23,937 nucleotides of DNA from an uncultured Planctomycetaceae bacterium (GTDB lineage Bacteria; Planctomycetota; Planctomycetia; Pirellulales; Pirellulaceae), in NCBI GenBank assembly GCA_903927685.1, contig CAIYOB010000296.1, forward strand, positions 1-23,937. The letters run 5' to 3'. The notes under the pieces are model-generated. The model searched no databases and was not told where the DNA came from. It saw nothing but the letters and a program-made list of their open reading frames with translations. Within the stretch, counting starts at the first letter, position 1, and each line of letters begins with the position of its first letter. A program made the translations under genes and the position numbers. Shown here piece after piece: positions 8,304-16,053 of the stretch.

Positions 8304-9002
8304 TCAGTCGAAAACGCCCACCACCACCTCACGCAGTCTGGCCAGCGAGAACTCCGGGCTGCGGCACAGCGCGATCACGCGGGCCTCCCGTTCCAGCAAC
8401 CGGGCGGCCGCGGCGGGGATACCGGCCGCGATCTCCAGCGGGACCGACAGCACGCCGTGCACGTCGCCGTGCAACAGGTCGCCCGGACGAATCTCCAGCC
8501 CGCCGACCTGGACCGGATGGCCAAAATCGACGATGTGCACGTACGCGTGGGACACCGCCAGGCTGCTGGCGAACAGCGGCAGCCCCAGGGCCTCGATCGC
8601 CGGCACGTCACGGACCGACCCGTTGGTGATCACCCCGGCACAGTCCAGGGCCCGCAGGATGTGCGCGTGGACCTCTCCTAGAAAGGCCCCGCTGCCGCGC
8701 TGCTCGTCGACATCCTCGATCACGACGACCCGCGGCGCCGGAATCGCCAACAGCGACGTCCACCAGTCGGTACGTTGGGCATACGCCGCCACCGGCACCG
8801 GCGGCGGATTCGAACAGCGGATGCGCACCGTGGCCGCATAGCCGACCATCGGCCCCAGTCGCGGGAAGATGCTGCGGACGGTGGCATCCAAGTAGCCCTC
8901 GTTGCGCAGGCGGACGTCAAACGTCTCGATCGCGTTGGCGACGGTGCACGTGTCCAGTCGCCGCAACGCTTCGAGTTGAGCCGGCCCCAGACTTGCTTCC
9001 AT
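8304..9002 (-). CDS. RraA-like / 4-hydroxy-4-methyl-2-oxoglutarate aldolase-fold protein
   Basis: The 232-residue protein belongs to the RraA-like fold. Members include the RNase E inhibitor RraA and class II pyruvate aldolases that cleave 4-hydroxy-4-methyl-2-oxoglutarate. The family core is visible as GEVHAHILRALDCAGVITNGSVRD, including the substrate-binding Arg131-Asp132 pair used by the aldolases. The N terminus (LRRLDTCTVANAIETF) also fits. The ATG at 9002 is preferred because GGGAG lies 9 bases upstream; a GTG at 9029, 2 bases after the adaptor stop, would add 9 residues. It lies between the adaptor and RND pump genes on the same strand with short gaps, so it is probably co-transcribed with the efflux system. 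Whether it is an aldolase, a regulator or something else is unknown. Confidence 0.85.
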   Translation of the reverse strand: MEASLGPAQLEALRRLDTCTVANAIETFDVRLRNEGYLDATVRSIFPRLGPMVGYAATVRIRCSNPPPVPVAAYAQRTDWWTSLLAIPAPRVVVIEDVDEQRGSGAFLGEVHAHILRALDCAGVITNGSVRDVPAIEALGLPLFASSLAVSHAYVHIVDFGHPVQVGGLEIRPGDLLHGDVHGVLSVPLEIAAGIPAAAARLLEREARVIALCRSPEFSLARLREVVVGVFD

Positions 9003-9031
9003 GTCTTCGGTCTCCCGCATCTGGATCACGC

Positions 9032-10222
9032 TTAATGGGTCGTCTCGAGTTCGACAACCTTCGGCTCAACCTGCTGACCCACCCGCAGTTGGGCGCGGCT
9101 GCCGAAGACCACCAAGTCGTTCTCGTTCAAGCCTTCCAGCACCTCGACCTGGTACGGGGTTTCCAGGCCGAGCCGCACGCGGCATTCTTCGAGCTTCTGG
9201 TCGCTGCCGACCCGGTAGACGGTCGAGGCAGCGCGATCCGTGACCGCTTGCACGGCTAGCGCCAGCACCTGTTTGCGTTCCTCCAGGGTGATCGTCGCCG
9301 TCGCGTACATGCCGGGCAGGATGGCGAGGTCGGGATTCTCTACGTCGGCTTCCGCCTCCATCGTTCGCGTCGCGGTCTCGACCTTATGCGTGATGCGGCT
9401 GACCTTGACCGTAAGCTGCTTGCCCAAAGCGGGAATCTGAACGTCGACGGGATCGCCCACCTTGACTCGCGCGGCGTATGAGACCGTGACCGGAAACACC
9501 ATCCGCAGCCGCTGTAGTTCTGACAGCCTGACGACGGGCAAGGCATTGGACGAGGTACCGGCCTGAATCAAGGCCCCGTGATCGGCGTACCGCTTGGTAA
9601 TCACCCCGGCAAAGGGGACGCTGATCTGCGTATAGGCGAGCATCGTTTCCAGCCGGTGGACGTCAGTCTCCGCGACGCGGAGTTCCTGTTCCGCAGCCGC
9701 CAGAGATGCCTCCGCCTTGGCCTGCTTGATTCGCGCGCCGTCCAGTTCTTGCTGGGCCAACAATCCCGGCTGAGACTGGGCAACCGCTTGCAGGCGGGTG
9801 TATTCAAGGCTTGCCTCTTCGCATTCGGCCTGCGCTCGCTTGATCTGCTGCTGGCACCGGCTCTTGACTGCCTGGGCGTGATCGAGATCGTCCTGGGATT
9901 CCGGGATCTCCAGCGTCGCGACCAAGGCATGCTCTTCGACCCGGTCTCCGATGTCGACGAGCATCTTCTCCAGGAATCCCGCGACCTTGGCATGGACCGC
10001 GACTTCCTGATACGGCCGGAACTCGGCTTCGACAACCAGGTTCTCGGTCAAGTCCGCCCTCGTGACGCGAGTCACGGCCACCGGCGGCAGTGTGGCAGCG
10101 TCGCCGGAGGCCGAACTGGCGGACGGCGCAGTGGCCGGGGCCCCGCATCCCAGTGCCGGCACAAGTAACACGCCGGCGACCACGGCCACACTCCAGCCCC
10201 ATCCGCGTTGTCGTGTCTCCAC
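9032..10222 (-). CDS. RND efflux periplasmic adaptor (membrane fusion protein), lipoprotein
   Basis: The 396-residue protein has a lipoprotein signal with lipobox PALGC (Cys26). A lipoyl/barrel-sandwich motif follows (VAVHAKVAGFLEKMLVDIGDRVEEHALVATL is spread over about residues 73-104). A long alpha-helical hairpin covers about residues 112-195 (AQAVKSRCQQQIKRAQAECEEA onward). The beta-barrel half of the sandwich then follows (ISVPFAGVITKRYADHGALI), with a membrane-proximal domain to the end. It would bridge the RND pump and the TolC-like duct. The start is GTG, supported by GAGG 6 bases upstream. It is the first gene of the efflux operon; the promoter should lie in the 393-base spacer upstream. 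Confidence 0.9.
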   Translation of the reverse strand: METRQRGWGWSVAVVAGVLLVPALGCGAPATAPSASSASGDAATLPPVAVTRVTRADLTENLVVEAEFRPYQEVAVHAKVAGFLEKMLVDIGDRVEEHALVATLEIPESQDDLDHAQAVKSRCQQQIKRAQAECEEASLEYTRLQAVAQSQPGLLAQQELDGARIKQAKAEASLAAAEQELRVAETDVHRLETMLAYTQISVPFAGVITKRYADHGALIQAGTSSNALPVVRLSELQRLRMVFPVTVSYAARVKVGDPVDVQIPALGKQLTVKVSRITHKVETATRTMEAEADVENPDLAILPGMYATATITLEERKQVLALAVQAVTDRAASTVYRVGSDQKLEECRVRLGLETPYQVEVLEGLNENDLVVFGSRAQLRVGQQVEPKVVELETTH

Positions 10223-10404
10223 GGCTAGCCTCAGTCCGTGTCAGTGAGAAGAAAGCAGAACCGCACCGCCGCAAGCAACCGCTGTTTGCCAGGCGGCCGA
10301 GATTTGTCGGGCCGTGCGGCTTGCCTGTCGCAGGCCACAGCCGCCCCCGTGCTGGCTCGCGGCCGGGCAATACCGGCGCCGCTCGGCTTGACCGCAGGGC
10401 GGAA

Positions 10405-10420
10405 CGAATAAACCTATTCG
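10405..10420. promoter_or_regulatory. Candidate operator palindrome upstream of the efflux operon
   Basis: CGAATA and TATTCG form a perfect 6-base inverted repeat around AACC. It sits about 183 bases upstream of the adaptor start and is A+T-rich compared with its surroundings, as expected for a dimeric repressor site. No regulator gene is adjacent, so the role is a guess. Confidence 0.3.
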
Positions 10421-10496
10421 GCCGCGATTTCCGGATGCCGACAGGAAAAATCCGCAAAATCGCTACAATCCGCAGAGTCGCCCCATTTTGTGCGAA

Positions 10497-10518
10497 CTTG
10501 CACTGCAAGCATCGATGC
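10497..10518. promoter_or_regulatory. Two abutting palindromes
   Basis: CTTGCA-C-TGCAAG (10497-10509) is a perfect 13-base palindrome and shares its last base with the perfect 10-base palindrome GCATCGATGC (10509-10518). TTGCA/TGCAA half-sites therefore occur in a cluster (10498-10520). This resembles a repressor-binding cluster, but chance cannot be excluded. Confidence 0.3.
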
Positions 10519-10563
10519 AAACCCCGACGTGCGGGCGGGATTCAGCTTGCGCCCGCAACAGGA

Positions 10564-10579
10564 GACGTGTGACCACGTC
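10564..10579. promoter_or_regulatory. Inverted repeat near the end of the small TM protein gene
   Basis: GACGTG and CACGTC form a perfect 6-base inverted repeat around TGAC, 37 bases beyond the stop of the minus-strand small protein gene. No T-run follows it on the minus strand, so it is not a standard intrinsic terminator. It may be an operator or a chance palindrome. Confidence 0.25.
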
Positions 10580-10615
10580 AACACGACGTCCCAGGTCAGC
10601 GTTTTTCGGTCCCGG

Positions 10616-10918
10616 TCATTCGCCAAGCCGTTGCGGATCTCGCCGCAGCCAGGGTTGCCAGAACGAGGCGGGATGCTCTCGCCGAGTGCGAGCCAGCCGC
10701 GCTTGCAGTTCCCCCATCGGCTCGACTTCCGTATAGAACATCGCGCTCGGATCGATCCCCCGGCGCTCGAGAAACTCGATGTGGCGGCGGATCGCCGTCC
10801 GGTTCGCGAGCCAAGGCAGCGCCGCCAGCCATAGGACCAAGATGGCCGCCGAGCCCAGCGCCAGCCGCAGCCAGCCGCGTCTCCGCTGGCGGGATCGGCT
10901 GGGATCGGGGCTGGCCAC
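10616..10918 (-). CDS. Small single-TM protein coupled to the YeiH-family transporter gene
   Basis: I do not recognise a named family. From the GTG at 10918 the protein has 100 residues: a basic N terminus (SRSRQRRRGWLR), one strong hydrophobic segment (LALGSAAILVLWLAALPWLA), then a soluble charged tail (RRHIEFLERRGIDPSAMFYTEVE and onward). By the positive-inside rule the N terminus is probably cytoplasmic and the tail periplasmic. The GTG is 1 base after the yeiH stop, which suggests translational coupling. An ATG at 10945 would overlap yeiH by 26 bases and has an AAGG upstream, so the start is uncertain. The protein-like composition and the tight spacing argue for a real gene, perhaps an accessory subunit of the transporter. 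Confidence 0.65.
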   Translation of the reverse strand: MASPDPSRSRQRRRGWLRLALGSAAILVLWLAALPWLANRTAIRRHIEFLERRGIDPSAMFYTEVEPMGELQARLARTRREHPASFWQPWLRRDPQRLGE

Positions 10919-10919
10919 G

Positions 10920-12332
10920 CTACTTGTGCAGCACGTCGGCGGCATGGGGGAAGACCTTTTCGAACATCAGCCACGCCATCAGCAGAGTCAGACACAGGTT
11001 GAGTGTCTGCCCGACGACGTACAGGACCAGCGGTTTGCCGCCTTTCATGTAAGCGGCCAGCTCGCGGAAATTCGTCTCCAAGCCGATGCTTACAAAGGCC
11101 AGGCAGAAGAACCAGGTACGCAAGGTCGCACCGGTGTGCCCCAACACGGCGTCGACCACCCGTTCGCTGTCAGCGGACGAAGCGGCCAGCCAGGAGAACA
11201 CGACCGAGGCGGCCACGAACCCCAAAATGAACTTGGGAAACCGGTGCCAAATTTCGCTCAAGCCCGGCCGGGCTCCGCCCGCATCGCGCTCGACACGCGT
11301 CACCCAATAGACGGCGACGCCGAACGCGACCGCGCCGATCAAGATGTTCTGGATCATCTTGACCGTCGCGGCGACGGCCAGGGCGTCCTCGCCCAGCATC
11401 GCGCCGGCGGCGGCGACGGCGCCCGTCGAGTCGATGGTCCCGCCGATCCAGGCGCCGCCCAGGACGTCGCTCATCCCCAGGGCCCGGATGGCGATCGGCA
11501 TCACGACCATCATGATCACGGTAAACGCCAGCGACAGGCCGATCGCCAGCGACAGCTCCGAGCGTTTGGCTTTGCAGGCGGCCGCCGTCGCGATCGCGGC
11601 GGATACCCCGCAGACGGACATGTCGGCCGAGATCACGATGTTCAACGTCGGCGACGCCAGTCGCAGGATCCGCTGGCCGAACCAGAACGTTCCGATCAGG
11701 ACGATCGGCGTGACCACCCACGACACAAAGATGCCGGGCGCCCCCAGCGCCAACAGCCGGCCAAACAGGATTTCCGCGCCCAGCAGCACCAAGCCCGTCT
11801 TGATGTAGAACTCGGTGCACGCGGCGGACGCGAGCCAAGCGGGCGTGCCGATCGTATTGCTGATCAGCAGGCCGACCAGCAAGGCCCACAGCGCATACTC
11901 GAGGTTGTAGTACTTGATGACCGCTTGTCCGGCCAGGACCAAGGCCAGCGTCCCGAGCAAGAATACCACGCAGAACCCCGCGGCGAACGGGCCGAGCCGC
12001 TTACCCATCACCGCCGCTCCGAGGCCAAAGGCGACGAGGCTCAGCACAAAGACGCCGGCCAAGCCGGGCAGCACGTTGACGCCCTTGACCGTGAACGCGT
12101 CCAGCGGGTTGGACGTCCAGGAGCCCGGCTTGCCGAGCCACGCCGTCAGCAACTCGCTGCCCTTCCCGCCCGCGGCGATACCCTGCCAGACCAGGATGGT
12201 GCATAGTGCCAACAGGGCACCGCCGACCCACACGGCCCACCAATCTTCCGCGCGGTACAACTGTTGCCAGCCCGCCCGGGCCGTTGTCACTTGGTCCGCC
12301 GGATCGGCGGGGGTGAGCGTCTCGTCAGCCAT
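10920..12332 (-). CDS. YeiH-family putative sulfate exporter (UPF0324)
   Basis: The 470-residue polytopic membrane protein has about 11-12 hydrophobic segments. It carries the family's conserved stretches: [63 protein letters not shown], and [11 protein letters not shown] near the C terminus. Relatives are predicted exporters of sulfate or related anions; the substrate here is not proven. The ATG at 12332 ([10 protein letters not shown]) is chosen because the upstream extension translates intergenic repeat DNA. A AAAAGG ribosome-binding site lies just upstream. A candidate promoter lies at 12380-12408. A small TM protein gene follows 1 base after the stop. Confidence 0.85.
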   Translation of the reverse strand: MADETLTPADPADQVTTARAGWQQLYRAEDWWAVWVGGALLALCTILVWQGIAAGGKGSELLTAWLGKPGSWTSNPLDAFTVKGVNVLPGLAGVFVLSLVAFGLGAAVMGKRLGPFAAGFCVVFLLGTLALVLAGQAVIKYYNLEYALWALLVGLLISNTIGTPAWLASAACTEFYIKTGLVLLGAEILFGRLLALGAPGIFVSWVVTPIVLIGTFWFGQRILRLASPTLNIVISADMSVCGVSAAIATAAACKAKRSELSLAIGLSLAFTVIMMVVMPIAIRALGMSDVLGGAWIGGTIDSTGAVAAAGAMLGEDALAVAATVKMIQNILIGAVAFGVAVYWVTRVERDAGGARPGLSEIWHRFPKFILGFVAASVVFSWLAASSADSERVVDAVLGHTGATLRTWFFCLAFVSIGLETNFRELAAYMKGGKPLVLYVVGQTLNLCLTLLMAWLMFEKVFPHAADVLHK

Positions 12333-12379
12333 GCGTGTTGTGCCTTTTGCGTACGAGTCCAGCATCCAGTAAAGCCGCA

Positions 12380-12408
12380 ATTGTAACCACGCCGAGCCGT
12401 ACCGTGAA
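12380..12408 (-). promoter_or_regulatory. Candidate sigma-70-type promoter for the YeiH-family gene
   Basis: Read on the minus strand, TTCACG (12408-12403) and TACAAT (12385-12380) are separated by exactly 17 bases. Transcription would start near 12373, leaving a leader of about 40 bases before the ATG at 12332. The match to TTGACA/TATAAT is moderate, and promoter consensus in this phylum is poorly known. Confidence 0.4.
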
Positions 12409-12523
12409 CCGGTGATCGTGAGCCGGTATCGGACCGCGTTTGGACTGGCGACGCCTTGGGCACGCCTGGGCAGTTGAAAGCTCGTCTTGATAGACGGTTC
12501 TGTTCTTCCAAGTTCTGTTTTCT

Positions 12524-12601
12524 CCCACGGATGGCAGAGCCGTCCCACGGATACGAAACGCGCGGAGTTGGTATCCGTGGGCCGGCTTTGGCATCCGTGG
12601 G
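12524..12601. repeat. Long nested inverted repeat (31-base arms, 16-base loop)
   Basis: The left arm at 12524-12554 and the right arm at 12571-12601 are complementary at 28 of 31 positions; one mismatch would be a G-U pair in RNA. Each arm contains the 9-base unit CCCACGGAT twice (starting at 12524 and 12544), mirrored as ATCCGTGGG (12573-12581 and 12593-12601). The structure is therefore a hairpin built from four copies of one unit. It could be a REP/MITE-like repetitive element, a transcriptional barrier between the divergent operons, or a binding array. No U-run follows either arm, so a simple intrinsic terminator is unlikely. Confidence 0.85.
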
Positions 12602-12708
12602 ATACCCGGACAAGAACCGGAGTTCAATGAGCCGTGTCACACTCTCGCCAGGATGCTGTTTTCAACTAACCAAGTCGCGCCAGCCGCCTCAATCTTCATC
12701 ATGTTTTC

Positions 12709-12747
12709 ACCGGCGATTCGTCGCGGCTTAACACAGACCGGCGATTC
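12709..12747. promoter_or_regulatory. 11-base direct repeats flanking a Pho-box half-site upstream of the plcP-like gene
   Basis: ACCGGCGATTC occurs at 12709-12719 and 12737-12747 (period 28). Between the copies lies CTTAACA (12727-12733), identical to the heptamer repeated upstream of pstS. Only one clear CTTAACA is present here. TTAACA could also act as a -35 element, with a weak -10 candidate (TAGCAA) 16 bases on. The site lies 87-125 bases before the plcP-like start. Regulation by a PhoB-type protein is an inference. Confidence 0.4.
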
Positions 12748-12833
12748 TTTAGCAAAGGATCAACGTGTGACCCTAGCGCCTGGAGACGGAGGCCGGCTCG
12801 GCGGGGCACACCCTCCCTTGCTCAGGAGTGAAC

Positions 12834-13694
12834 ATGGAATCGATCCCCGACATGGGCGAGCGTCGGCGCGTCCGGTCGCTGTTCATCAGCGACGTGCACC
12901 TCGGCAGCCGCTTTGCGCAGGCCGAGGCCTTTCTGGCGTTCCTGGAATCGTACCAACCGGAATTCCTGTACATCGTGGGCGACTTTCTGGACGGTTGGTG
13001 CCTGCAGCGGGCGTGGCGCTGGCGGCCGGTGAACACGCGGATCATCCACCATCTGCTGGCCTGGGCCGGCTCGGGTGTCACGATCCGGTACACGCCGGGA
13101 AATCACGACGGATTCTGGCGGGAGTTTCTCAAGGACTTCATCTGGTTCGAGGTGGCGGACCAGTTCATCCACGAGTCGGCCGATGGCCGCCGCTTCGTCG
13201 TCCTGCATGGCGACCAGTTCGATGGCGTCGAATCCAATGCGTCGTGGCTGTCCCACCTGGGCTCGGTCGGTTACGACTTGCTGCTGGCCGTCGATCGCTC
13301 GCTGAACTACGTCTGCCGCCGGCTGGGCCGGAAAGCCTGGCGGCTGAGCGCCACGGTCAAAGCTCGCATCAAGCGCGTCGTGGCGTTCCTGAGCGGCTTT
13401 GAAGAGCAACTGGCGGCGCACGCCCGTACGCACCGCTGTGACGGCATCATCTGTGGCCATATCCACACGCCGGTGATCACTGAACGGGACGAGATCACCT
13501 ACTGTAATACGGGCGATTGGGTCGAGAACTGCAGTGCGCTGTTGGAATTCGATGACGGCGAATTGCGGCTGGTCCGGTTCTGCCCCGGCACCAAGACGAT
13601 CGCGCACGACAGTTCCAGCGCGGCGGCGAGCGTCTCCGCGACCGCCGCGGCGCCGGCGGAAGCCGAATACTCCAGCGTGAAAGTGCCCGCATGA
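12834..13694 (+). CDS. plcP: PlcP-like metallophosphoesterase (phospholipase C-type; LpxH-related)
   Basis: The 286-residue calcineurin-like phosphoesterase has all metal-binding motifs: DVHLG (D20, H22), GDFLD (D50), GNHD (N90, H91), H125-G-D, and GHIH (H209, H211). The overall pattern resembles the PlcP phospholipases C of alphaproteobacteria, which degrade phospholipids to diacylglycerol during phosphate starvation, more than LpxH; examples are FISDVHLG, GDFLDGW, TPGNHDGF, VVLHGDQFD and CNTGDWVENCSALLE. The context (glycosyltransferase, BtaA and BtaB in one operon) strongly favours the lipid remodelling role. It would act at the cytoplasmic membrane; there is no signal peptide. The ATG has AGGAG 5 bases upstream. 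The C-terminal 25 residues are Ala/Ser-rich. It overlaps the next gene by 4 bases (ATGA). An LpxH-like UDP-diacylglucosamine hydrolase remains possible. Confidence 0.8.
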   Translation: MESIPDMGERRRVRSLFISDVHLGSRFAQAEAFLAFLESYQPEFLYIVGDFLDGWCLQRAWRWRPVNTRIIHHLLAWAGSGVTIRYTPGNHDGFWREFLKDFIWFEVADQFIHESADGRRFVVLHGDQFDGVESNASWLSHLGSVGYDLLLAVDRSLNYVCRRLGRKAWRLSATVKARIKRVVAFLSGFEEQLAAHARTHRCDGIICGHIHTPVITERDEITYCNTGDWVENCSALLEFDDGELRLVRFCPGTKTIAHDSSSAAASVSATAAAPAEAEYSSVKVPA

Positions 13695-14842
13695 AACGTA
13701 TCTTTTGGGGCGTCATGGGCGAGGGCTTGGGCCACGTCACCCGCACTCTGGCCGTGATCGAACACCTGCCGGACTGCGAGGTGCACATCTTCACGTCCGG
13801 CAAAGCCCTGTCCTTCCTGACCGGCCTGGGGTACCCGCATCTGCATGCCGTCGACGGACTGATGTTCCGCTATCGGAACTCGCGCGTCGCCCAGTTCGCG
13901 TCGCTCCGCGGGGCGATTCGGTTCTTCTTGCGGGCGCGAGGCCGCAACGTGCGGCAGATTCTGGCCGCGGCAGACCGCTGGCACCCCCAGTTGTTCGTGA
14001 CGGACTTTGAGCCCTCGCTGCCTGTCGCGGCCCGGCAGTGGGGCGGCCCGCTGGTGAGTGTGGACAACCAGCACCGCTTCAGCCACTGCAGCGTGCGGGA
14101 CCTGCCCTGGGGCCTGCGGGCTTACGCCCTGTTCGTCGGCCAGTACATCCACTGGGCGCTCGGCCAGCCCACGGTGGCCGTGGTGGCGACGTTCTGCCCC
14201 GAGTACTTGCAGCCCCAAGCGGCCAACGCCGTCGTGGTCGACGCGGTGATCCGGCCGGCCGTGGCGGCGCTGCCGACGACCGACGGGGGCTTCGTGTTGG
14301 CCTATGTCCGCGACAGCATCCGCGCGCCGCTGCTGGCCTGCCTGGACCGGCTGGAGCGGCGCTGTGTGGTCTACGGAGCGCGACCGGAGGACGGCCGCCC
14401 CGGCCTGGAACCGAGACCCCTGTCGCCGAGTTTCGTGAACGACCTGGCCCGCTGCACGTGCGTCGTCTCGACGGCCGGCCACCAACTGATCTCGGAGGCC
14501 CGCTGCCTGGGAAAACCACTGCTGGCGATCCCCGAGCCCGGGCAGTACGAGCAGTACATCAACGCCTTTTACCTGGAGCAGGTCGGCGGCGGCCGACGGT
14601 GCGATCTGAAAGGCCTGTCAGCTGGCTTGGTGCAGGATTTCGCGGACCGCGCCGCTCCGCAACCGCGCCGTCCGGATCGCGGCGCCCGGGAAGTCGCCGC
14701 GATCATCCGCGCTCAACTGCAGGCCGCGCGCACGACGAAGCCCCGCGCGCGGCTCGCGCCGATCCCGTCCGTCGACCAGGTGCTCGCTTCGCTTGTCCCG
14801 CGGCGGCCCGTGGTGCTCGGGCCCCGCGAACTTCAACGTTAG
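13691..14842 (+). CDS. GT-B fold glycosyltransferase (MurG/UGT-like), probable glycolipid synthase
   Basis: The 383-residue protein has the N-terminal glycine-rich GEGLGHVTRTLAV (about residues 10-22) typical of GT-B enzymes in the GT1/GT28 group. It also has a C-terminal donor-binding stretch around residues 260-293 (STAGHQLISEA, then GKPLLAIPEPGQYEQYINA). It would transfer a sugar from a nucleotide-sugar donor. The operon supplies diacylglycerol, so a likely acceptor is diacylglycerol, giving a phosphorus-free glycolipid as known for PlcP-linked glycosyltransferases in other bacteria. Neither donor nor acceptor can be read from the sequence. There is no signal peptide or TM segment. It starts inside the plcP-like stop (ATGA) and ends 16 bases before btaA. 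Confidence 0.78.
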   Translation: MKRIFWGVMGEGLGHVTRTLAVIEHLPDCEVHIFTSGKALSFLTGLGYPHLHAVDGLMFRYRNSRVAQFASLRGAIRFFLRARGRNVRQILAAADRWHPQLFVTDFEPSLPVAARQWGGPLVSVDNQHRFSHCSVRDLPWGLRAYALFVGQYIHWALGQPTVAVVATFCPEYLQPQAANAVVVDAVIRPAVAALPTTDGGFVLAYVRDSIRAPLLACLDRLERRCVVYGARPEDGRPGLEPRPLSPSFVNDLARCTCVVSTAGHQLISEARCLGKPLLAIPEPGQYEQYINAFYLEQVGGGRRCDLKGLSAGLVQDFADRAAPQPRRPDRGAREVAAIIRAQLQAARTTKPRARLAPIPSVDQVLASLVPRRPVVLGPRELQR

Positions 14843-14858
14843 AGGAGGATGTCTTGGC

Positions 14859-16052
14859 ATGATCGCCGTGCAGGAATGGTTCAGCGGCCGCGTGTTTCGC
14901 TTCGTTCACGGCCGCCAGTTGGTTTATAACACGTGTTGGGAGGATCCGCGACTGGATCGCGTGGCGCTCGAACTGCGGCCGAACGACCGCGTGGTGCTGA
15001 TCACCTCGGCCGGCTGCAACGCGCTGGACTATGCCCTGCAGGGGCCCAGCCGTGTCGACGCCGTGGATGTGAATCCCCGCCAAAACGCCCTGTTGGAATT
15101 GAAGCTCGCTGCAATCCGAAAGCTGGAGTACGGGGATTTCTTCGCGATGTTCGGCCACGGCCGACTTGCGAACGTGTCGGCCGTCTACCAGAGCCAATTG
15201 CGCGCCGCCTTGTCTCCCTGGGCGCAGCGGTACTGGGACCGCTGGATCCAGTTCTTCGCCGATCCCCGCCGCACGTTCTACTACCGCGGGGCCTCCGGCA
15301 CCTTCGCCCGACTGATCAAGTTCTATATCGACCGCGTCGTTAAGGCGCGGCACGAAGTCGACGCGATGCTGTCCGCCGCCACGCTGCAGGAGCAGCGGGA
15401 GATCTATCACGGGGGCCTGCGGGACCGGTTCTGGACCCGGACTTTGCGGTTCACGATGAACCGCGACGCCACGCTGTCGATGGTCGGCGTCCCCCGGGCT
15501 CAGCGCCGGCAGTTGGAGGCGGATTACGAAGGCGGCATTGTCCGGTTCGTCCGCGATTGCCTGGACGCCGTGTTCGGAGAACTGCCGCTCGCCGACAACT
15601 ACTTCTGGCGGGTCTACATCACGGGCTCGTACACCCCCGACTGTTGTCCGGAGTACCTCCAGCCGGACAACTTCCAGCGGCTGAAGGCGGGCTTGGCTGA
15701 CTGTATCTACGTCCATACTGACACGCTGCAGGGGTTCCTGGAAAAGCACCGGCAACCGGTCTCGCGGTTCGTCCTGCTGGACCACATGGACTGGCTGGCC
15801 GACAAGTGCTTCCCCGCCCTGGTGGCCGAATGGCAGGCGATCATCGCGCGCGCCAGCGCGGACGCCCGGCTGATTTGGCGCAGCGGCGGGTTGCGGACCA
15901 GTTTTCTGGAGCGCGTCCGAGTCGCCGTCGACGGCCGCAGCGTGGAGCTGCCCGAATTGTTGCACTACCATCGGGACTTGGCCCAGACGTTGCACGCCCG
16001 CGACCGCGTGCATACCTACGGCAGTTTCTCGATTGCCGATCTACGGGTGTGA
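14859..16052 (+). CDS. btaA: BtaA: S-adenosylmethionine:diacylglycerol 3-amino-3-carboxypropyltransferase
   Basis: The 397-residue protein matches the DUF3419/BtaA family. BtaA transfers the 3-amino-3-carboxypropyl group of S-adenosylmethionine to diacylglycerol, giving diacylglyceryl homoserine, the first step to the betaine lipid DGTS. Seen motifs are YNTCWEDPRLD (residues 23-33), ITSAGCNALDYAL (48-60, SAM-binding loop) with AVDVNPRQNALLELK after it, and LLDHMDWL near residue 310. The length fits bacterial BtaA. The ATG at 14859 has AGAGGAGG about 10 bases upstream. The next gene begins 1 base after its TGA, so BtaA and BtaB are probably translationally coupled. It is third in the remodelling operon. 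Confidence 0.9.
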   Translation: MIAVQEWFSGRVFRFVHGRQLVYNTCWEDPRLDRVALELRPNDRVVLITSAGCNALDYALQGPSRVDAVDVNPRQNALLELKLAAIRKLEYGDFFAMFGHGRLANVSAVYQSQLRAALSPWAQRYWDRWIQFFADPRRTFYYRGASGTFARLIKFYIDRVVKARHEVDAMLSAATLQEQREIYHGGLRDRFWTRTLRFTMNRDATLSMVGVPRAQRRQLEADYEGGIVRFVRDCLDAVFGELPLADNYFWRVYITGSYTPDCCPEYLQPDNFQRLKAGLADCIYVHTDTLQGFLEKHRQPVSRFVLLDHMDWLADKCFPALVAEWQAIIARASADARLIWRSGGLRTSFLERVRVAVDGRSVELPELLHYHRDLAQTLHARDRVHTYGSFSIADLRV

Positions 16053-16053
16053 T

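Larger units (their letters stand above)
10223..10615. other. Intergenic region upstream of the efflux operon, with several short palindromes
   Basis: No convincing gene is present here. The ORFs that cross it have no recognisable product and overlap real genes. The region is between the end of the small TM protein gene and the start of the adaptor gene, both on the minus strand, so it should contain the efflux operon promoter and possibly a terminator. It holds four perfect short inverted repeats at 10405-10420, 10497-10509, 10509-10518 and 10564-10579. I could not place a strong -35/-10 pair with confidence. Confidence 0.5.
12333..12833. other. Divergent intergenic region between yeiH-like and plcP-like genes
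   Basis: This 0.5-kb spacer separates two divergent operons and has no credible gene. It contains the candidate yeiH promoter (12380-12408), a long nested inverted repeat (12524-12601), an 11-base direct repeat pair flanking CTTAACA (12709-12747), and the AGGAG ribosome-binding site of the plcP-like gene (12824-12828). Confidence 0.6.

Noticed and set aside
6772..8841. 689-residue plus-strand open frame antisense to the RND and RraA-like genes
   Set aside because: Composition is His/Gln/Arg-rich with no domain; it is the mirror of conserved RND sequence.
10414..10995. 193-residue minus-strand open frame over the intergenic region and the small TM gene
   Set aside because: It overlaps the small TM gene and the end of the YeiH-family gene in another frame and looks like a shadow, with no recognisable product.
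12333..12548. Upstream extension of the YeiH-family protein
   Set aside because: The extra residues translate the candidate promoter and part of the long inverted repeat; the ATG at 12332 has a ribosome-binding site and a natural N terminus.
12834..13694. LpxH (lipid A pathway) as the identity of the metallophosphoesterase
   Set aside because: The motif pattern and the btaA/btaB operon context fit PlcP better; LpxH is kept as an alternative, not the main call.
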